Below the pieces are notes generated by a model, which had not been told where the DNA came from, made no database searches, and was given only the letters and a program-made list of their open reading frames with translations. Shown in pieces: positions 8,837-17,265 of a stretch of DNA of 28,864 bases. The stretch comes from Chloroflexota bacterium (lineage in GTDB: Bacteria > Chloroflexota > Chloroflexia > Thermomicrobiales > UBA6265), in the NCBI GenBank assembly GCA_023423795.1, contig JAFAEX010000185.1:1-28864 (forward strand). The letters are read 5' to 3'. Made by a program: the position numbers and the translations under genes. How positions within the stretch are numbered: the stretch's first letter is position 1; each line of letters opens with the position of its first letter.

Positions 8837-11101
8837 ATGGCGACCGGCGCCGAAACGGAAACCGGACGCGGGCAGCGCCTCGCCGAAGGCAAGACCAAGG
8901 TGGTCTTCGCCCACGCCGATGATCCGGTGCTGGCCGAGATCGTCCACAAGGACGCCATCACCGCCGGCGACGGCGCCCGGCGCGACGAGTTGCCCGGCAA
9001 GGGCGCGCTGGGCGGCCGCACGACCGCCAACGTGTTCCGGCTGCTCGAAACCGCCGGCATCCCGACGCACTTCGTCGCGGCCCCGGCCGCCGACCGCATG
9101 GTCGTCCGGCGCTGCGCCATGATCCCGCTGGAAGTCGTCATGCGCCGCCTGGCCGCCGGATCGTTCGTGCGGCGCACGGGCACGGCCGAGGGTACTCGGT
9201 TCGATCCGGTGCTGGTCGAGTTCTACGTCAAGGACGACGGCGCCCACGATCCACTGGTGGACGCCGGCTGGATCGCCGGAAACGGTGTAGCGTCCCCCGA
9301 CGATGTCGCGGCGATGACCCGGATCGGCCGCGAGGTGTTCGCGACGCTGGAGCGCGCCTGGGCCGCGCAGGGCGTGTCGCTGGTCGATCTCAAGATCGAG
9401 TTCGGGCGCGATGCGGACGGCCGACTGCTGGTGGCCGACGTTATCGACAACGATTCGTGGCGGCTCTGGCCCGGTGGGCGCAAGGAGGCGATGCTGGACA
9501 AGCAGCGCTACCGCGATCTCCGCGAGGTCACCGGCGAGGCGCTCGCCGACGTGCTCGCCCATTACCGTCAGGTGGCCGACATGACCGACGAATTCGCGAC
9601 GACGCCGACCACCGCCACGGTGCGCGAAGGCGACGACGACAAGCCGAAGGAGGCCTGCGGCGTCTTCGGCATCTGGGGCGCGGACGCCGACTGCATCCGC
9701 ACCACCCTGCTCGGGCTGATGGCGTTGCAGCACCGCGGGCAGGAAAGCGCCGGCGTCGCGGTGCTTCAGGAGGACGCCATCCGGGTCGCGGTCGGCATGG
9801 GCCGAGTCGATCAGGTCTTCCGGCAGGAGCAGGTCGATGCGCTCGAAGGGCGCGCGGCCATCGGGCACACCCGGTACTCGACGACCGGCGGCTCGCGCAT
9901 CGAGAACGCGCAGCCGCTGTTCGTCCAGCGCAACGGCGAATCGCTCGCCCTCGCCCACAACGGCAACGTGGTGAACCCGGTCGAGTTGCGGCGCTGGGTG
10001 GTCGAGCACGGCGGAGAGCCGGTTTCCGGGTCCGACTCGGAACTGCTCGCCTGGGTGGTGCTGCTGTCGCCGGGGTCGTGGGAGGAGCGCATCCGGGCGA
10101 TGATGGCCCGCGCCCGCGGCGCCTATTCGCTGGCGATCCTGACCGAGGACGCCGTCTTCGCGGTGCGCGATCCGTGGGGCTTGCGCCCGCTCTGCCTCGG
10201 CTGGCGGGACGACCACTGGCTGGTCGCCTCCGAGAGTTGCGCGCTCGATACCGTCGGCGCGGAACTGGTGCGCGAGGTGCAGCCGGGCGAGATCCTGCGG
10301 CTCGACGGCTCCGGCCTGCGCGCCAACCTCCAGCGCAACGCGCCGCCGCCGTCCCTGTGCGTATTCGAGCACATCTACTTCGCCCGCCCGGACAGCGTGC
10401 TCGGCGGCCGCACCGCCTTCGAAGCGCGGGTCGCGATGGGGCGCGAACTGGCCCGCGAGCACCCGGCCGATGCTGACCTCGTGATCGGCGTGCCCGATTC
10501 CGGCGTCCCGGCCGCCATCGGCTACGCGCAGGAGATGGGCCTGCCGCTGTCCGAAGGGCTGATCAAGAACCGGTACGTCGGCCGCACCTTCATCCAGCCG
10601 GACCAGCATTCGCGGCAAGCCGGAATCCGGCTCAAGTTCAACCCGCTGCGCGGCGCCGTCAAGGACAAGCGCGTGGTCGTGGTGGACGACAGCGTGGTGC
10701 GCGGCAACACGATGCCGAAGATCGTCGAGTTGCTGCGGCGCGGCGGAGCGACCGCCGTCCACCTGCGGATTTCGTCGCCGCCGATCGCTCATCCCTGCTT
10801 CTTCGGCATCGACATGGGCGACCAGAAGAAACTGGTCGCGAACGGCCGCTCGGTGGATGAGATCCGGGGCTGCCTTGGGGCGGATACGCTCGGGTACCTC
10901 GCCATCGACGGGTTGCGGCGGGCCGTGGGGGACCAGCCGGGCGGCGCAGGCCACTGTTTCGGCTGCCTGACCGGCCGATATCCGGTCGCGATCGACGAAG
11001 CGGTGGACAAGGGGTTCCTCGAACGGGCATGCTGCAAGCCGGATCCCGAGTCGGACGGCGTCGATGCCGCGCCGATGGACCTCGTGGTCGTATCGGGATG
11101 A
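8837..11101 (+). CDS. purC-purF: Fused SAICAR synthase / PRPP amidotransferase
   Basis: One frame of 754 residues from the ATG at 8837 (GAGGAG upstream). I number residues from the overlapping GTG at 8819, which adds six. Residues 20-252 are SAICAR synthase (PurC, ligating aspartate to CAIR): LAEGKTK, RRLAAGSFVRR, LVDLKIEFG, VADVIDNDSWRLWPGG. These match the PurC half of animal PAICS better than short bacterial PurC. From Cys280 (ACGVFGIWG) it is PurF (glutamine plus PRPP to phosphoribosylamine, step 1): QHRGQESAG, IGHTRYSTTG, the Fe-S ligands Cys514, Cys660, Cys713 and Cys716, and the PRPP site VVVVDDSVVRGNT. Counting from Cys280 these cysteines are 235, 381, 434 and 437, close to Bacillus PurF. 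Known PurF enzymes remove a propeptide to free this cysteine, so cleavage here would split the fusion. No stop or shift is visible at the join. Confidence 0.93.
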   Translation: MATGAETETGRGQRLAEGKTKVVFAHADDPVLAEIVHKDAITAGDGARRDELPGKGALGGRTTANVFRLLETAGIPTHFVAAPAADRMVVRRCAMIPLEVVMRRLAAGSFVRRTGTAEGTRFDPVLVEFYVKDDGAHDPLVDAGWIAGNGVASPDDVAAMTRIGREVFATLERAWAAQGVSLVDLKIEFGRDADGRLLVADVIDNDSWRLWPGGRKEAMLDKQRYRDLREVTGEALADVLAHYRQVADMTDEFATTPTTATVREGDDDKPKEACGVFGIWGADADCIRTTLLGLMALQHRGQESAGVAVLQEDAIRVAVGMGRVDQVFRQEQVDALEGRAAIGHTRYSTTGGSRIENAQPLFVQRNGESLALAHNGNVVNPVELRRWVVEHGGEPVSGSDSELLAWVVLLSPGSWEERIRAMMARARGAYSLAILTEDAVFAVRDPWGLRPLCLGWRDDHWLVASESCALDTVGAELVREVQPGEILRLDGSGLRANLQRNAPPPSLCVFEHIYFARPDSVLGGRTAFEARVAMGRELAREHPADADLVIGVPDSGVPAAIGYAQEMGLPLSEGLIKNRYVGRTFIQPDQHSRQAGIRLKFNPLRGAVKDKRVVVVDDSVVRGNTMPKIVELLRRGGATAVHLRISSPPIAHPCFFGIDMGDQKKLVANGRSVDEIRGCLGADTLGYLAIDGLRRAVGDQPGGAGHCFGCLTGRYPVAIDEAVDKGFLERACCKPDPESDGVDAAPMDLVVVSG
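9567..9583 (+). promoter_or_regulatory. Possible internal ribosome binding site and start for PurF
   Basis: Inside the fusion, AGGTGG lies five bases before an in-frame ATG at 9581 (Met255 in numbering from 8819). Translation from here would give PurF with a 25-residue propeptide (MTDEFATT to PKEA) before the catalytic Cys280. This is where a free-standing purF would start. The linker has low-complexity, Thr- and Asp-rich composition. Whether it is used is unknown. Confidence 0.4.
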
Positions 11102-11104
11102 GTT

Positions 11105-11126
11105 TCGCGGCCGCCCGCGGCCGCGA
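11105..11126. repeat. Perfect palindrome between purF and purD
   Basis: Ten-base arms (TCGCGGCCGC and its reverse complement) with a two-base centre lie three bases after the purF stop and upstream of the purD Shine-Dalgarno. It could form an mRNA hairpin that limits read-through or stabilises the upstream message. There is no T-run, so full termination is unlikely. Confidence 0.6.
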
Positions 11127-11150
11127 TCACGGTGGGCAGGAGAGGCGGCG

Positions 11151-12443
11151 ATGGCACACCCGATCGACGTGCTGGTGGTTGGCAGCGGCGGACGCGAGCA
11201 TGCGTTGGCCTGGGCGCTGCGCCAGTCGCCGTCCGTGGGTCGCCTCTACGCCGCGCCGGGCAATCCGGGCATCGCCGCGGTCGCCGGCCTCGTCGATATC
11301 GCGGCCAGCGACGTAGACGCCCTCGCCGGCTGGGCCGCCGACAACTCAATCGGGCTGGTCGTCGTCGGGCCGGAAGCGCCGCTCGCCGCCGGGCTTGCCG
11401 ACCAACTCGAAGCGCTCGGCATCCCCGTGTTCGGCCCGACGAAGGCAGCTGCCGAACTGGAGTGGTCGAAGGTCTTCGCCAAGCAGTTCATGCTCGACCA
11501 CGGCGTCCCCACCGCAAAGTACGCCGCGTTCGACGAACTGCAACCCGCCTTGTCCTACGCCGCGGCCGCGACCTACCCGCAGGTGGTCAAGGCCGACGGA
11601 CTGGCTGCGGGCAAGGGCGTGGCCGTTTGCAATTCGCTGATCGAGGCGGAAGCGGCGATCCGGGCGGCGCTCCAGCACGGCGCATTCGGGCTGGCCGGGG
11701 CGCGGGTGGTCATCGAGGATTTCCTGCCGGGCGACGAACTGAGCGTGATCGCCCTGACCGACGGCGAGCGGATCGCGGTCTTGCCGGCGGCGCGCGACCA
11801 CAAGCGGTTGCTGGACGGCGACCGGGGGCCGAACACCGGCGGCATGGGCGCATACGTGCCCGTTCAGGAAGCCGAGGGCGAGCCGCTGCGGCGGGTCCGA
11901 GACGAGATCCTGGAACCGACCATCGCCGGCCTGCGCCAGATGGGGCGACCCTACCGGGGCGCGATCTACGCCGGCATCATGATGACCGCCGACGGCCCGA
12001 AAACGCTGGAGTTCAACTGCCGGTTCGGCGACCCGGAGACGCAGGCGATCCTGCCGCTGCTCGACGGCGACCTCGCCGCGCTGCTCCTGTCCTGCGCCAC
12101 CGGGCAACTCGACCCCGCTACCCTCGTGGTGAAACCCGGCGCGGGGGTGTCGCTGACGCTCGCCGCCGAGGGCTACCCCGAACGGCCGCGCTCCGGGGAT
12201 GCGATCGCCGGAGTTGCCGAGGCCGAGGCGACCGGCGCGCTCGTCTTCCACGCCGGAACGGCGCTCACCGACGAGGGCGGGCTGGAGAGCGCCGGCGGCC
12301 GCGTGCTCTCCGTCGTCGGGACGGGCGACACGCTGGAGGCCGCGGTGGAGCAGGCGTACGCCGCAGCCGACAAGATCTCGTTCGACGGCATGCACGTGCG
12401 CGGCGATATCGGCCGTGCGCCGGCGAGCCAGCCCGGGGAATGA
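11151..12443 (+). CDS. purD: Phosphoribosylamine-glycine ligase (GAR synthetase)
   Basis: Joins glycine to phosphoribosylamine with ATP (purine step 2). The 430-residue length is standard. The N-terminal GSGGREHALAW (11-21) is the PurD signature, followed by the ATP-grasp region with QVVKADGLAAGKGV, DHKRLLDGDRGPNTGGMGAY and LEFNCRFGDPETQAILP. The ATG at 11151 follows AGGAG with seven bases of spacing and is where family homology starts; an earlier in-frame start at 11064 would overlap purF. The stop overlaps the purN start (ATGA). Its substrate phosphoribosylamine is unstable, so placement beside PurF fits direct hand-over, though that is inference. Confidence 0.96.
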   Translation: MAHPIDVLVVGSGGREHALAWALRQSPSVGRLYAAPGNPGIAAVAGLVDIAASDVDALAGWAADNSIGLVVVGPEAPLAAGLADQLEALGIPVFGPTKAAAELEWSKVFAKQFMLDHGVPTAKYAAFDELQPALSYAAAATYPQVVKADGLAAGKGVAVCNSLIEAEAAIRAALQHGAFGLAGARVVIEDFLPGDELSVIALTDGERIAVLPAARDHKRLLDGDRGPNTGGMGAYVPVQEAEGEPLRRVRDEILEPTIAGLRQMGRPYRGAIYAGIMMTADGPKTLEFNCRFGDPETQAILPLLDGDLAALLLSCATGQLDPATLVVKPGAGVSLTLAAEGYPERPRSGDAIAGVAEAEATGALVFHAGTALTDEGGLESAGGRVLSVVGTGDTLEAAVEQAYAAADKISFDGMHVRGDIGRAPASQPGE

Positions 12444-13096
12444 GGTCGATCGCGGTCCTGGCCTGCGGCGGCGGCAGCAACCTGCAGGCGCTGCTCGACG
12501 CCAGCGCCGCCGGGACGCTCGGCGCATCCGTGTCCGTCGTCGTGGCCGATCGCCCGTGCGGCGCGCTGGCGCGGGCCGAAGCCGCCGGCGCGCGCGCCGT
12601 GCTGCTGCCGATGGCGGCCACCGCGCGTCGCGATCCGGCCACCCGCCGCGCCTACGACGAGCGCCTGGCCGACGTGCTGGCGGTCTTCGCGCCCGACCTC
12701 GTCGTCCTCGCCGGCTGGATGCTGCTGCTGTCTCCCCAGTTCCTGGCCCGCTTTCCAGGGCGGGTCATCAACGTGCATCCGGCGCTCCTGCCGGAGAACG
12801 GCGGGGATGTCGTTGAGACGAACCGGGGCGCGATCCCGGCGCTCCGGGGCGCCTACGCCGTGCGCGATGCCTTGCGCGCCGGCCTGCCGCTCACCGGCGC
12901 GACCGTCCATGTCGTCACGGACGACCTCGACGCCGGCCCCGTCCTGCTGCGGGGTGAGGTCGCGATCTTGCCGGGCGACGACGAAACGACGCTGCACGCC
13001 CGCATCAAGGCGGTGGAGCATCTTTTGCTCCCGCGCGCGGTCGCAGCGCTGCTCGGAACTTCGGCGGAAAGCCCAGGCACGCCCGGTTGCGGTTGA
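12440..13096 (+). CDS. purN: Phosphoribosylglycinamide formyltransferase (folate-dependent)
   Basis: Transfers a formyl group from 10-formyl-THF to GAR (purine step 3). The protein has 218 residues. Catalytic residues are Asn111 and His113 in INVHPALLP and Asp164 in DDLDAGP, matching Asn106, His108 and Asp144 of the E. coli enzyme. The N-terminal phosphate loop is CGGGSNLQ (9-16). Between HPALLP and the YAVRDAL helix there is a loop about 14 residues longer than in E. coli (ENGGDVVETNRG). The ATG overlaps the purD stop by four bases, and GGGGA just upstream serves as a weak ribosome binding site; translation is probably coupled. It is the last gene of the purine cluster. Confidence 0.94.
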   Translation: MRSIAVLACGGGSNLQALLDASAAGTLGASVSVVVADRPCGALARAEAAGARAVLLPMAATARRDPATRRAYDERLADVLAVFAPDLVVLAGWMLLLSPQFLARFPGRVINVHPALLPENGGDVVETNRGAIPALRGAYAVRDALRAGLPLTGATVHVVTDDLDAGPVLLRGEVAILPGDDETTLHARIKAVEHLLLPRAVAALLGTSAESPGTPGCG

Positions 13097-13127
13097 TGCG
13101 TTTGGAGCGCGTTTCAGCCCCCCTTCC

Positions 13128-13211
13128 CCGTCATCCCGGGTTTGTCGAGGGATCTCGTCACCGCCGCGAATCCGGTGAGAACGAGATCCCTCGACAAGCC
13201 AGGGATGACGG
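13128..13211. repeat. Dispersed inverted repeat, family A copy 2
   Basis: Arms of 31 bases match at 29 positions: the left begins CCGTCATCCCGGGTTTGTCG at 13128 and the right ends AGGGATGACGG at 13211. An inner CACCG/CGGTG pairing extends the stem. It lies 31 bases after the purN stop and may end the purine transcript, though no T-run follows. Confidence 0.88.
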
Positions 13212-13296
13212 TTTGGAAACCGGCGGCCAGGTTGTGAAACAGGCTCTTCATGCAGGGATTGGCGGCCGTTGCCGTCCGCTCGGGGCTGGAACCCGC

Positions 13297-13359
13297 TTCG
13301 GAACCGATTCCGTCGTCATCCCGAGCCTGCCGAGGGATGACGACGGAGGCGGTTCCGAA
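13297..13359. repeat. Nested long hairpin containing a family A core
   Basis: Arms 13297-13322 and 13334-13359 pair at 24 of 26 positions around the loop GAGCCTGCCGA. The inner part (GTCATCCC, GAGCCTG, GGGATGAC) is family A sequence, while the outer TTCGGAACCG/CGGTTCCGAA arms are not found in the other copies. Confidence 0.8.
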
Positions 13360-13398
13360 ACGCGAATTTTCGGAGGCGCCGGGTTGATGCGGGTACTG

Positions 13399-13597
13399 CC
13401 CGTCCCCAGCCCCGGAGGGGCTTCGTTAGCGTAGCTCGGGGTCTCAACCCCGGGCGGGCGTGGCCGGTGGCTGGATCAATTTGGCAACCGCCATCAACCC
13501 CGGGCGGGCGTCGCCGGTGTCCGGATCAAATTCGCAACCGCCATCATCCCCGGTGGGACGTGGCCGGTACCCGGATCAACAACCCAGCCGCCATCAT
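13399..13597 (+). repeat. Family C element: leader plus three ~50-bp tandem repeats
   Basis: A leader of about 47 bases (GGAGGGGCTTCGTTAGCGTA region, including an AGCCCC/GGGGCT hairpin at 13408-13422) is followed by three units of exactly 50-base period starting at 13446, 13496 and 13546. Each unit has CCCGGGCGGGCG-like, GGCCGGT, GGATCAA and AACCGCCATC blocks. A matching leader and units occur in the same orientation at 28640-28790. No cas genes or phage genes are near, and the unit is a direct repeat without variable spacers. Confidence 0.8.
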
Positions 13598-13757
13598 CGC
13601 GTCCGCGCCTTCTGCGCTCGCGTTGGAGCAGGCTTTCCAGACCGGATCGCGCGGCACCTGCGCCCGGCGGGCCGAACCATGATGGTACTGTTGCGCCCTG
13701 CAATCAGCCGACCGCCGCGCCCGTCGTCGTTCGGGGCCGGCCGACCCGAAGGGCGCC

Positions 13758-15158
<1,401 letters not shown>

Positions 15159-15201
15159 CCCATCACTTCGCATCCGCCTTCGTCGAGGAGACGCAACCCC
15201 C

Positions 15202-15798
15202 GTGGCGACGATCGACCCATCCCGCACGCCGGCCGCGCCCGGCGCATCCGGCAACGGCCGGGCAAAATCGAAGCGGCGTCCGGCCCCCGGCGGTCCGGGC
15301 GCGCCGAACCTCGGTTTGTTGCGCCACCAGGCGCGCACGCTGGCGCTGCAAGTCCTGTTCGAGATCGAGTTGACCGGGCACGACGTCCGCGACGCGCTGG
15401 CCCACGCCTTCGCCGGCTCCGATCCGGACGACGGAGAGGACGACGCCACGGCGGGGCCCGCCGTGCCGCCCGACGTGCAGGGCTACGCCGAGCGGCTCGT
15501 CCACGGGACGCTGCTCCACCTGTACCGGATCGACCCGCTGCTGACCGAGGCCGCGCCGAACTTCGCCGGCGAGCAGACGCCGACCGTGGACCGCAACGTC
15601 CTGCGGCTGGCCACCTACGAGGTGATGTACCAGCCGGAGGTGCCGCCGAAGGTGGCGGTCAACGAGGCAGTCGAACTCGCCAAGCATTACGGCGGGGAAA
15701 ACTCCGGCCGGTTCGTCAACGGTGTGCTGCGGACGATCCTGCGGCGGGCGGCGGATGCCGCCGAGTCGGGAGCGGCGGAGGCCGGGGAGGAACGATAG
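15202..15798 (+). CDS. nusB: Transcription antitermination factor NusB
   Basis: A helical RNA-binding protein which, with NusE (ribosomal protein S10), acts in rRNA antitermination. The core spans about residues 40-182 of 198: RHQARTLALQVLFEIEL at 41-57, DRNVLRLATYEVMY at 130-143, and the signature VAVNEAVELAKHYGGENSGR at 151-170. About 38 residues at the N-terminus are Pro/Gly/Ala/Arg-rich and probably disordered, and an acidic insert occupies about 73-90, making it longer than the usual 140-150. The GTG at 15202 is chosen because GAGGAG lies ten bases upstream. It follows accC by 43 bases and probably shares its transcript. Confidence 0.9.
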   Translation: MATIDPSRTPAAPGASGNGRAKSKRRPAPGGPGAPNLGLLRHQARTLALQVLFEIELTGHDVRDALAHAFAGSDPDDGEDDATAGPAVPPDVQGYAERLVHGTLLHLYRIDPLLTEAAPNFAGEQTPTVDRNVLRLATYEVMYQPEVPPKVAVNEAVELAKHYGGENSGRFVNGVLRTILRRAADAAESGAAEAGEER

Positions 15799-15987
15799 GC
15801 GCGTGGCCGCAGGTGGTTGGGGCCATGTGCGTCGTGTATCATCGGGCCGGCGTGCGACCGGCCAGGAACGTCCCTATCCGCCGTGTTGGCGAGGCAGGGC
15901 CTGGTCTTTCGTCGCCGCTGGGGAATGGATCACGGGAGGGCGCGCGGGAACCCGGGAGGGTCGGCCGCGCGGCAGGAGGCTGGTCGG
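15799..15987 (+). other. nusB-acpP intergenic region
   Basis: The gap is 189 bases. A TATCAT hexamer at 15837-15842 resembles a -10 element, but the upstream TTGGGG is only 14 bases away, so a promoter is possible rather than supported. The frame of acpP is open upstream to 15817, yet the encoded stretch looks random. Confidence 0.3.
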
Positions 15988-16224
15988 GTGGCGTCGGTTT
16001 ACGATCGCGTTCGCGGCATCGTCGCGGAGCGGCTTGGGGTCGATGAAGACAAGGTCACGATGGAGGCCGAGTTCATCGGCGACCTCAACGCCGACAGCCT
16101 CGACCTGGTCGAGGTGATCATGGCGTTGGAGCAGGAGTTCGAAATCGAGATCAAGGACGAGGACGCGGAGAACATCCGCAGCGTCGCCGACGCGGTGCAG
16201 TACATCACCGAGCACGGCGGCTGA
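15988..16224 (+). CDS. acpP: Acyl carrier protein
   Basis: A 78-residue acidic helical protein that carries acyl chains on a phosphopantetheine arm attached to Ser37 in GDLNADSLDLVEV. The start is the GTG at 15988, preceded by AGGAGG eight bases upstream; this gives the canonical length, beginning VASVYDRVRGIVAERLGVDE. The C-terminal helix (EDAENIRSVADAVQYI) is typical. Asn34 replaces the more common Gly in the DLGADS motif, a mild variation. It presumably serves the type II fatty acid synthase together with FabG and AccC in this window. It lies between nusB and tatC on the same strand. Confidence 0.95.
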   Translation: MASVYDRVRGIVAERLGVDEDKVTMEAEFIGDLNADSLDLVEVIMALEQEFEIEIKDEDAENIRSVADAVQYITEHGG

Positions 16225-16241
16225 ACCGGCGGCCGACCGCG

Positions 16242-16257
16242 CCGGGGCACGCCCCGG
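16242..16257 (+). terminator. Short GC hairpin after acpP
   Basis: CCGGGG-CACG-CCCCGG, a perfect six-base-pair stem with a four-base loop, starts 17 bases after the acpP stop. There is no T-run, so it may stabilise the abundant acpP message or give weak termination before tatC. Confidence 0.3.
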
Positions 16258-16362
16258 GCGGCCGGCGGTGCGCGGGCGGGGTGATCCCTTGCCCGCGGCC
16301 AGGCCGGCCCCGTCCCGACCGTCGGCCGCGCCGCGCGGCCGGCACGTTAGAGGACAGCCAGC

Positions 16363-17202
16363 ATGGTGCGTGCCTTGAAGGCCCCGGACGTCAAGAACAA
16401 GCTGCCGAAGCGGTTGCCGAAGCCGAGCATCCCGAAGCTGCCGGACCCAACCGAGCCGGACGAGTTCGAGGAGATGACGCTCCTCGAACACATGATCGAG
16501 CTGCGCGACCGGATCGTCAAAGCCGGGATCGCGGTCATCATCGCGTTCGGGTTCGGCATCTACTTCGCGCGCCCGTTCATGGAACTCCTGCTCGTTCAGG
16601 CGAACGCGCAGGATTCCGGCTTCGACATCCAGGCGCCGACCGATACGATCACGCTCTACTTCAAGGTCGCCCTCTACATCGCCATCGCGATCGCGCTGCC
16701 GATCATCGTCTGGCAAGTGTTCGGCTTCCTTGCGCCGGGGCTGACGAAGAAGGAGAAACGCATCCTTTTCTCGTCGCTGCCGTTCGTGGTCGTGCTGTTC
16801 CTCGCCGGGGCCGCCTACGGGTTCTTCATCGCCGCGCCGGCCGCGCTGACCTTCCTGTCGAACTTCCTGTCGGACCTCTACGAATGGTCGCCGGAAGGCA
16901 ACCAGGTCATCAGTTTCTACCTGACGCTGATGATCGGGCTGGCGCTCGCGTTCCAGCTTCCCGTCATCATGTTCCTGCTGGCGAAGCTCAACGTTGCCTC
17001 GCCGCAGAAGATGCGCGGGTTCTGGAAATACGCGCTGCTGATCGTGTTCATCGTCTCGGCCGTCATCACGCCGAGTACCGACCCGTTCAACATGATGCTG
17101 GTGGCCATCCCGCTGTACACCCTGTACTGGGCCGGGATCGTCTTCTCCTACCTCTTCGCCCGCCGGGGCGTTACCGAGCCGACGGCCGGGGCTCCTGCCT
17201 GA
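16363..17202 (+). CDS. tatC: Sec-independent protein translocase TatC
   Basis: The multi-spanning receptor subunit of the twin-arginine translocase, which recognises RR signal peptides of folded proteins. It has 279 residues with six predicted membrane segments near 53-71, 99-122, 138-160, 185-205, 224-238 and 244-264. The cytoplasmic N-terminus has LEHMIELRDR (41-50), the HLxELRxR motif of TatC; FLAPGLTKKEKR (122-133) and VITPSTDPFN (234-243) are also family marks. A Lys/Pro-rich stretch (10-28) precedes the first helix. The ATG at 16363 follows AGAGGAC. No tatA or tatB gene is in the window, so partners must lie elsewhere. Confidence 0.94.
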   Translation: MVRALKAPDVKNKLPKRLPKPSIPKLPDPTEPDEFEEMTLLEHMIELRDRIVKAGIAVIIAFGFGIYFARPFMELLLVQANAQDSGFDIQAPTDTITLYFKVALYIAIAIALPIIVWQVFGFLAPGLTKKEKRILFSSLPFVVVLFLAGAAYGFFIAAPAALTFLSNFLSDLYEWSPEGNQVISFYLTLMIGLALAFQLPVIMFLLAKLNVASPQKMRGFWKYALLIVFIVSAVITPSTDPFNMMLVAIPLYTLYWAGIVFSYLFARRGVTEPTAGAPA

Positions 17203-17226
17203 CGCGGCACTTGCACGAACGAGAAG

Positions 17227-17255
17227 CGCCCGCCACCGAAAAACGGTGGCGGGCG
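17227..17255. terminator. Bidirectional terminator between tatC and rqcH
   Basis: A perfect 12-base-pair stem (CGCCCGCCACCG with its complement) encloses a loop of five A and is followed by TTCGTTT on the plus strand. It lies 24 bases after the tatC stop and 10 bases beyond the end of the convergent rqcH, so it can serve both genes. On the minus strand the following bases are CTTCTCGTTCG. Confidence 0.85.
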
Positions 17256-17265
17256 TTCGTTTGCG

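Larger units (their letters stand above)
13097..13757. other. Gene-free region rich in repeats between purN and accC
   Basis: This 661-base gap holds a family A inverted repeat, a second nested long hairpin, and a family C leader with three 50-base tandem units, each listed separately. Open frames through it have no recognisable similarity and follow the repeat structure. The accC promoter should lie in 13600-13757, but I find no convincing -35/-10 pair there. Confidence 0.7.

Noticed and set aside
9560..9660. purC-purF fusion as a sequencing error that removed a stop
   Set aside because: The frame is the same on both sides, the linker has natural composition and an intact Met start, and no single-base shift is needed; still, only resequencing can exclude a substituted stop codon.
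8450..10954. Long minus-strand open frame opposite purM and purC-purF
   Set aside because: It is a composition shadow in GC-rich DNA, with no recognisable domain, lying opposite well-conserved enzymes.
13446..13595. CRISPR-like array from 50-bp periodic repeats
   Set aside because: The whole 50-base unit is repeated with drift; there are no distinct spacers between constant repeats and no cas genes nearby.
15837..15842. TATCAT as the acpP promoter -10
   Set aside because: No -35 lies at 16-18 bases; the nearest TTGGGG is only 14 bases upstream, so it is kept only as a remark.
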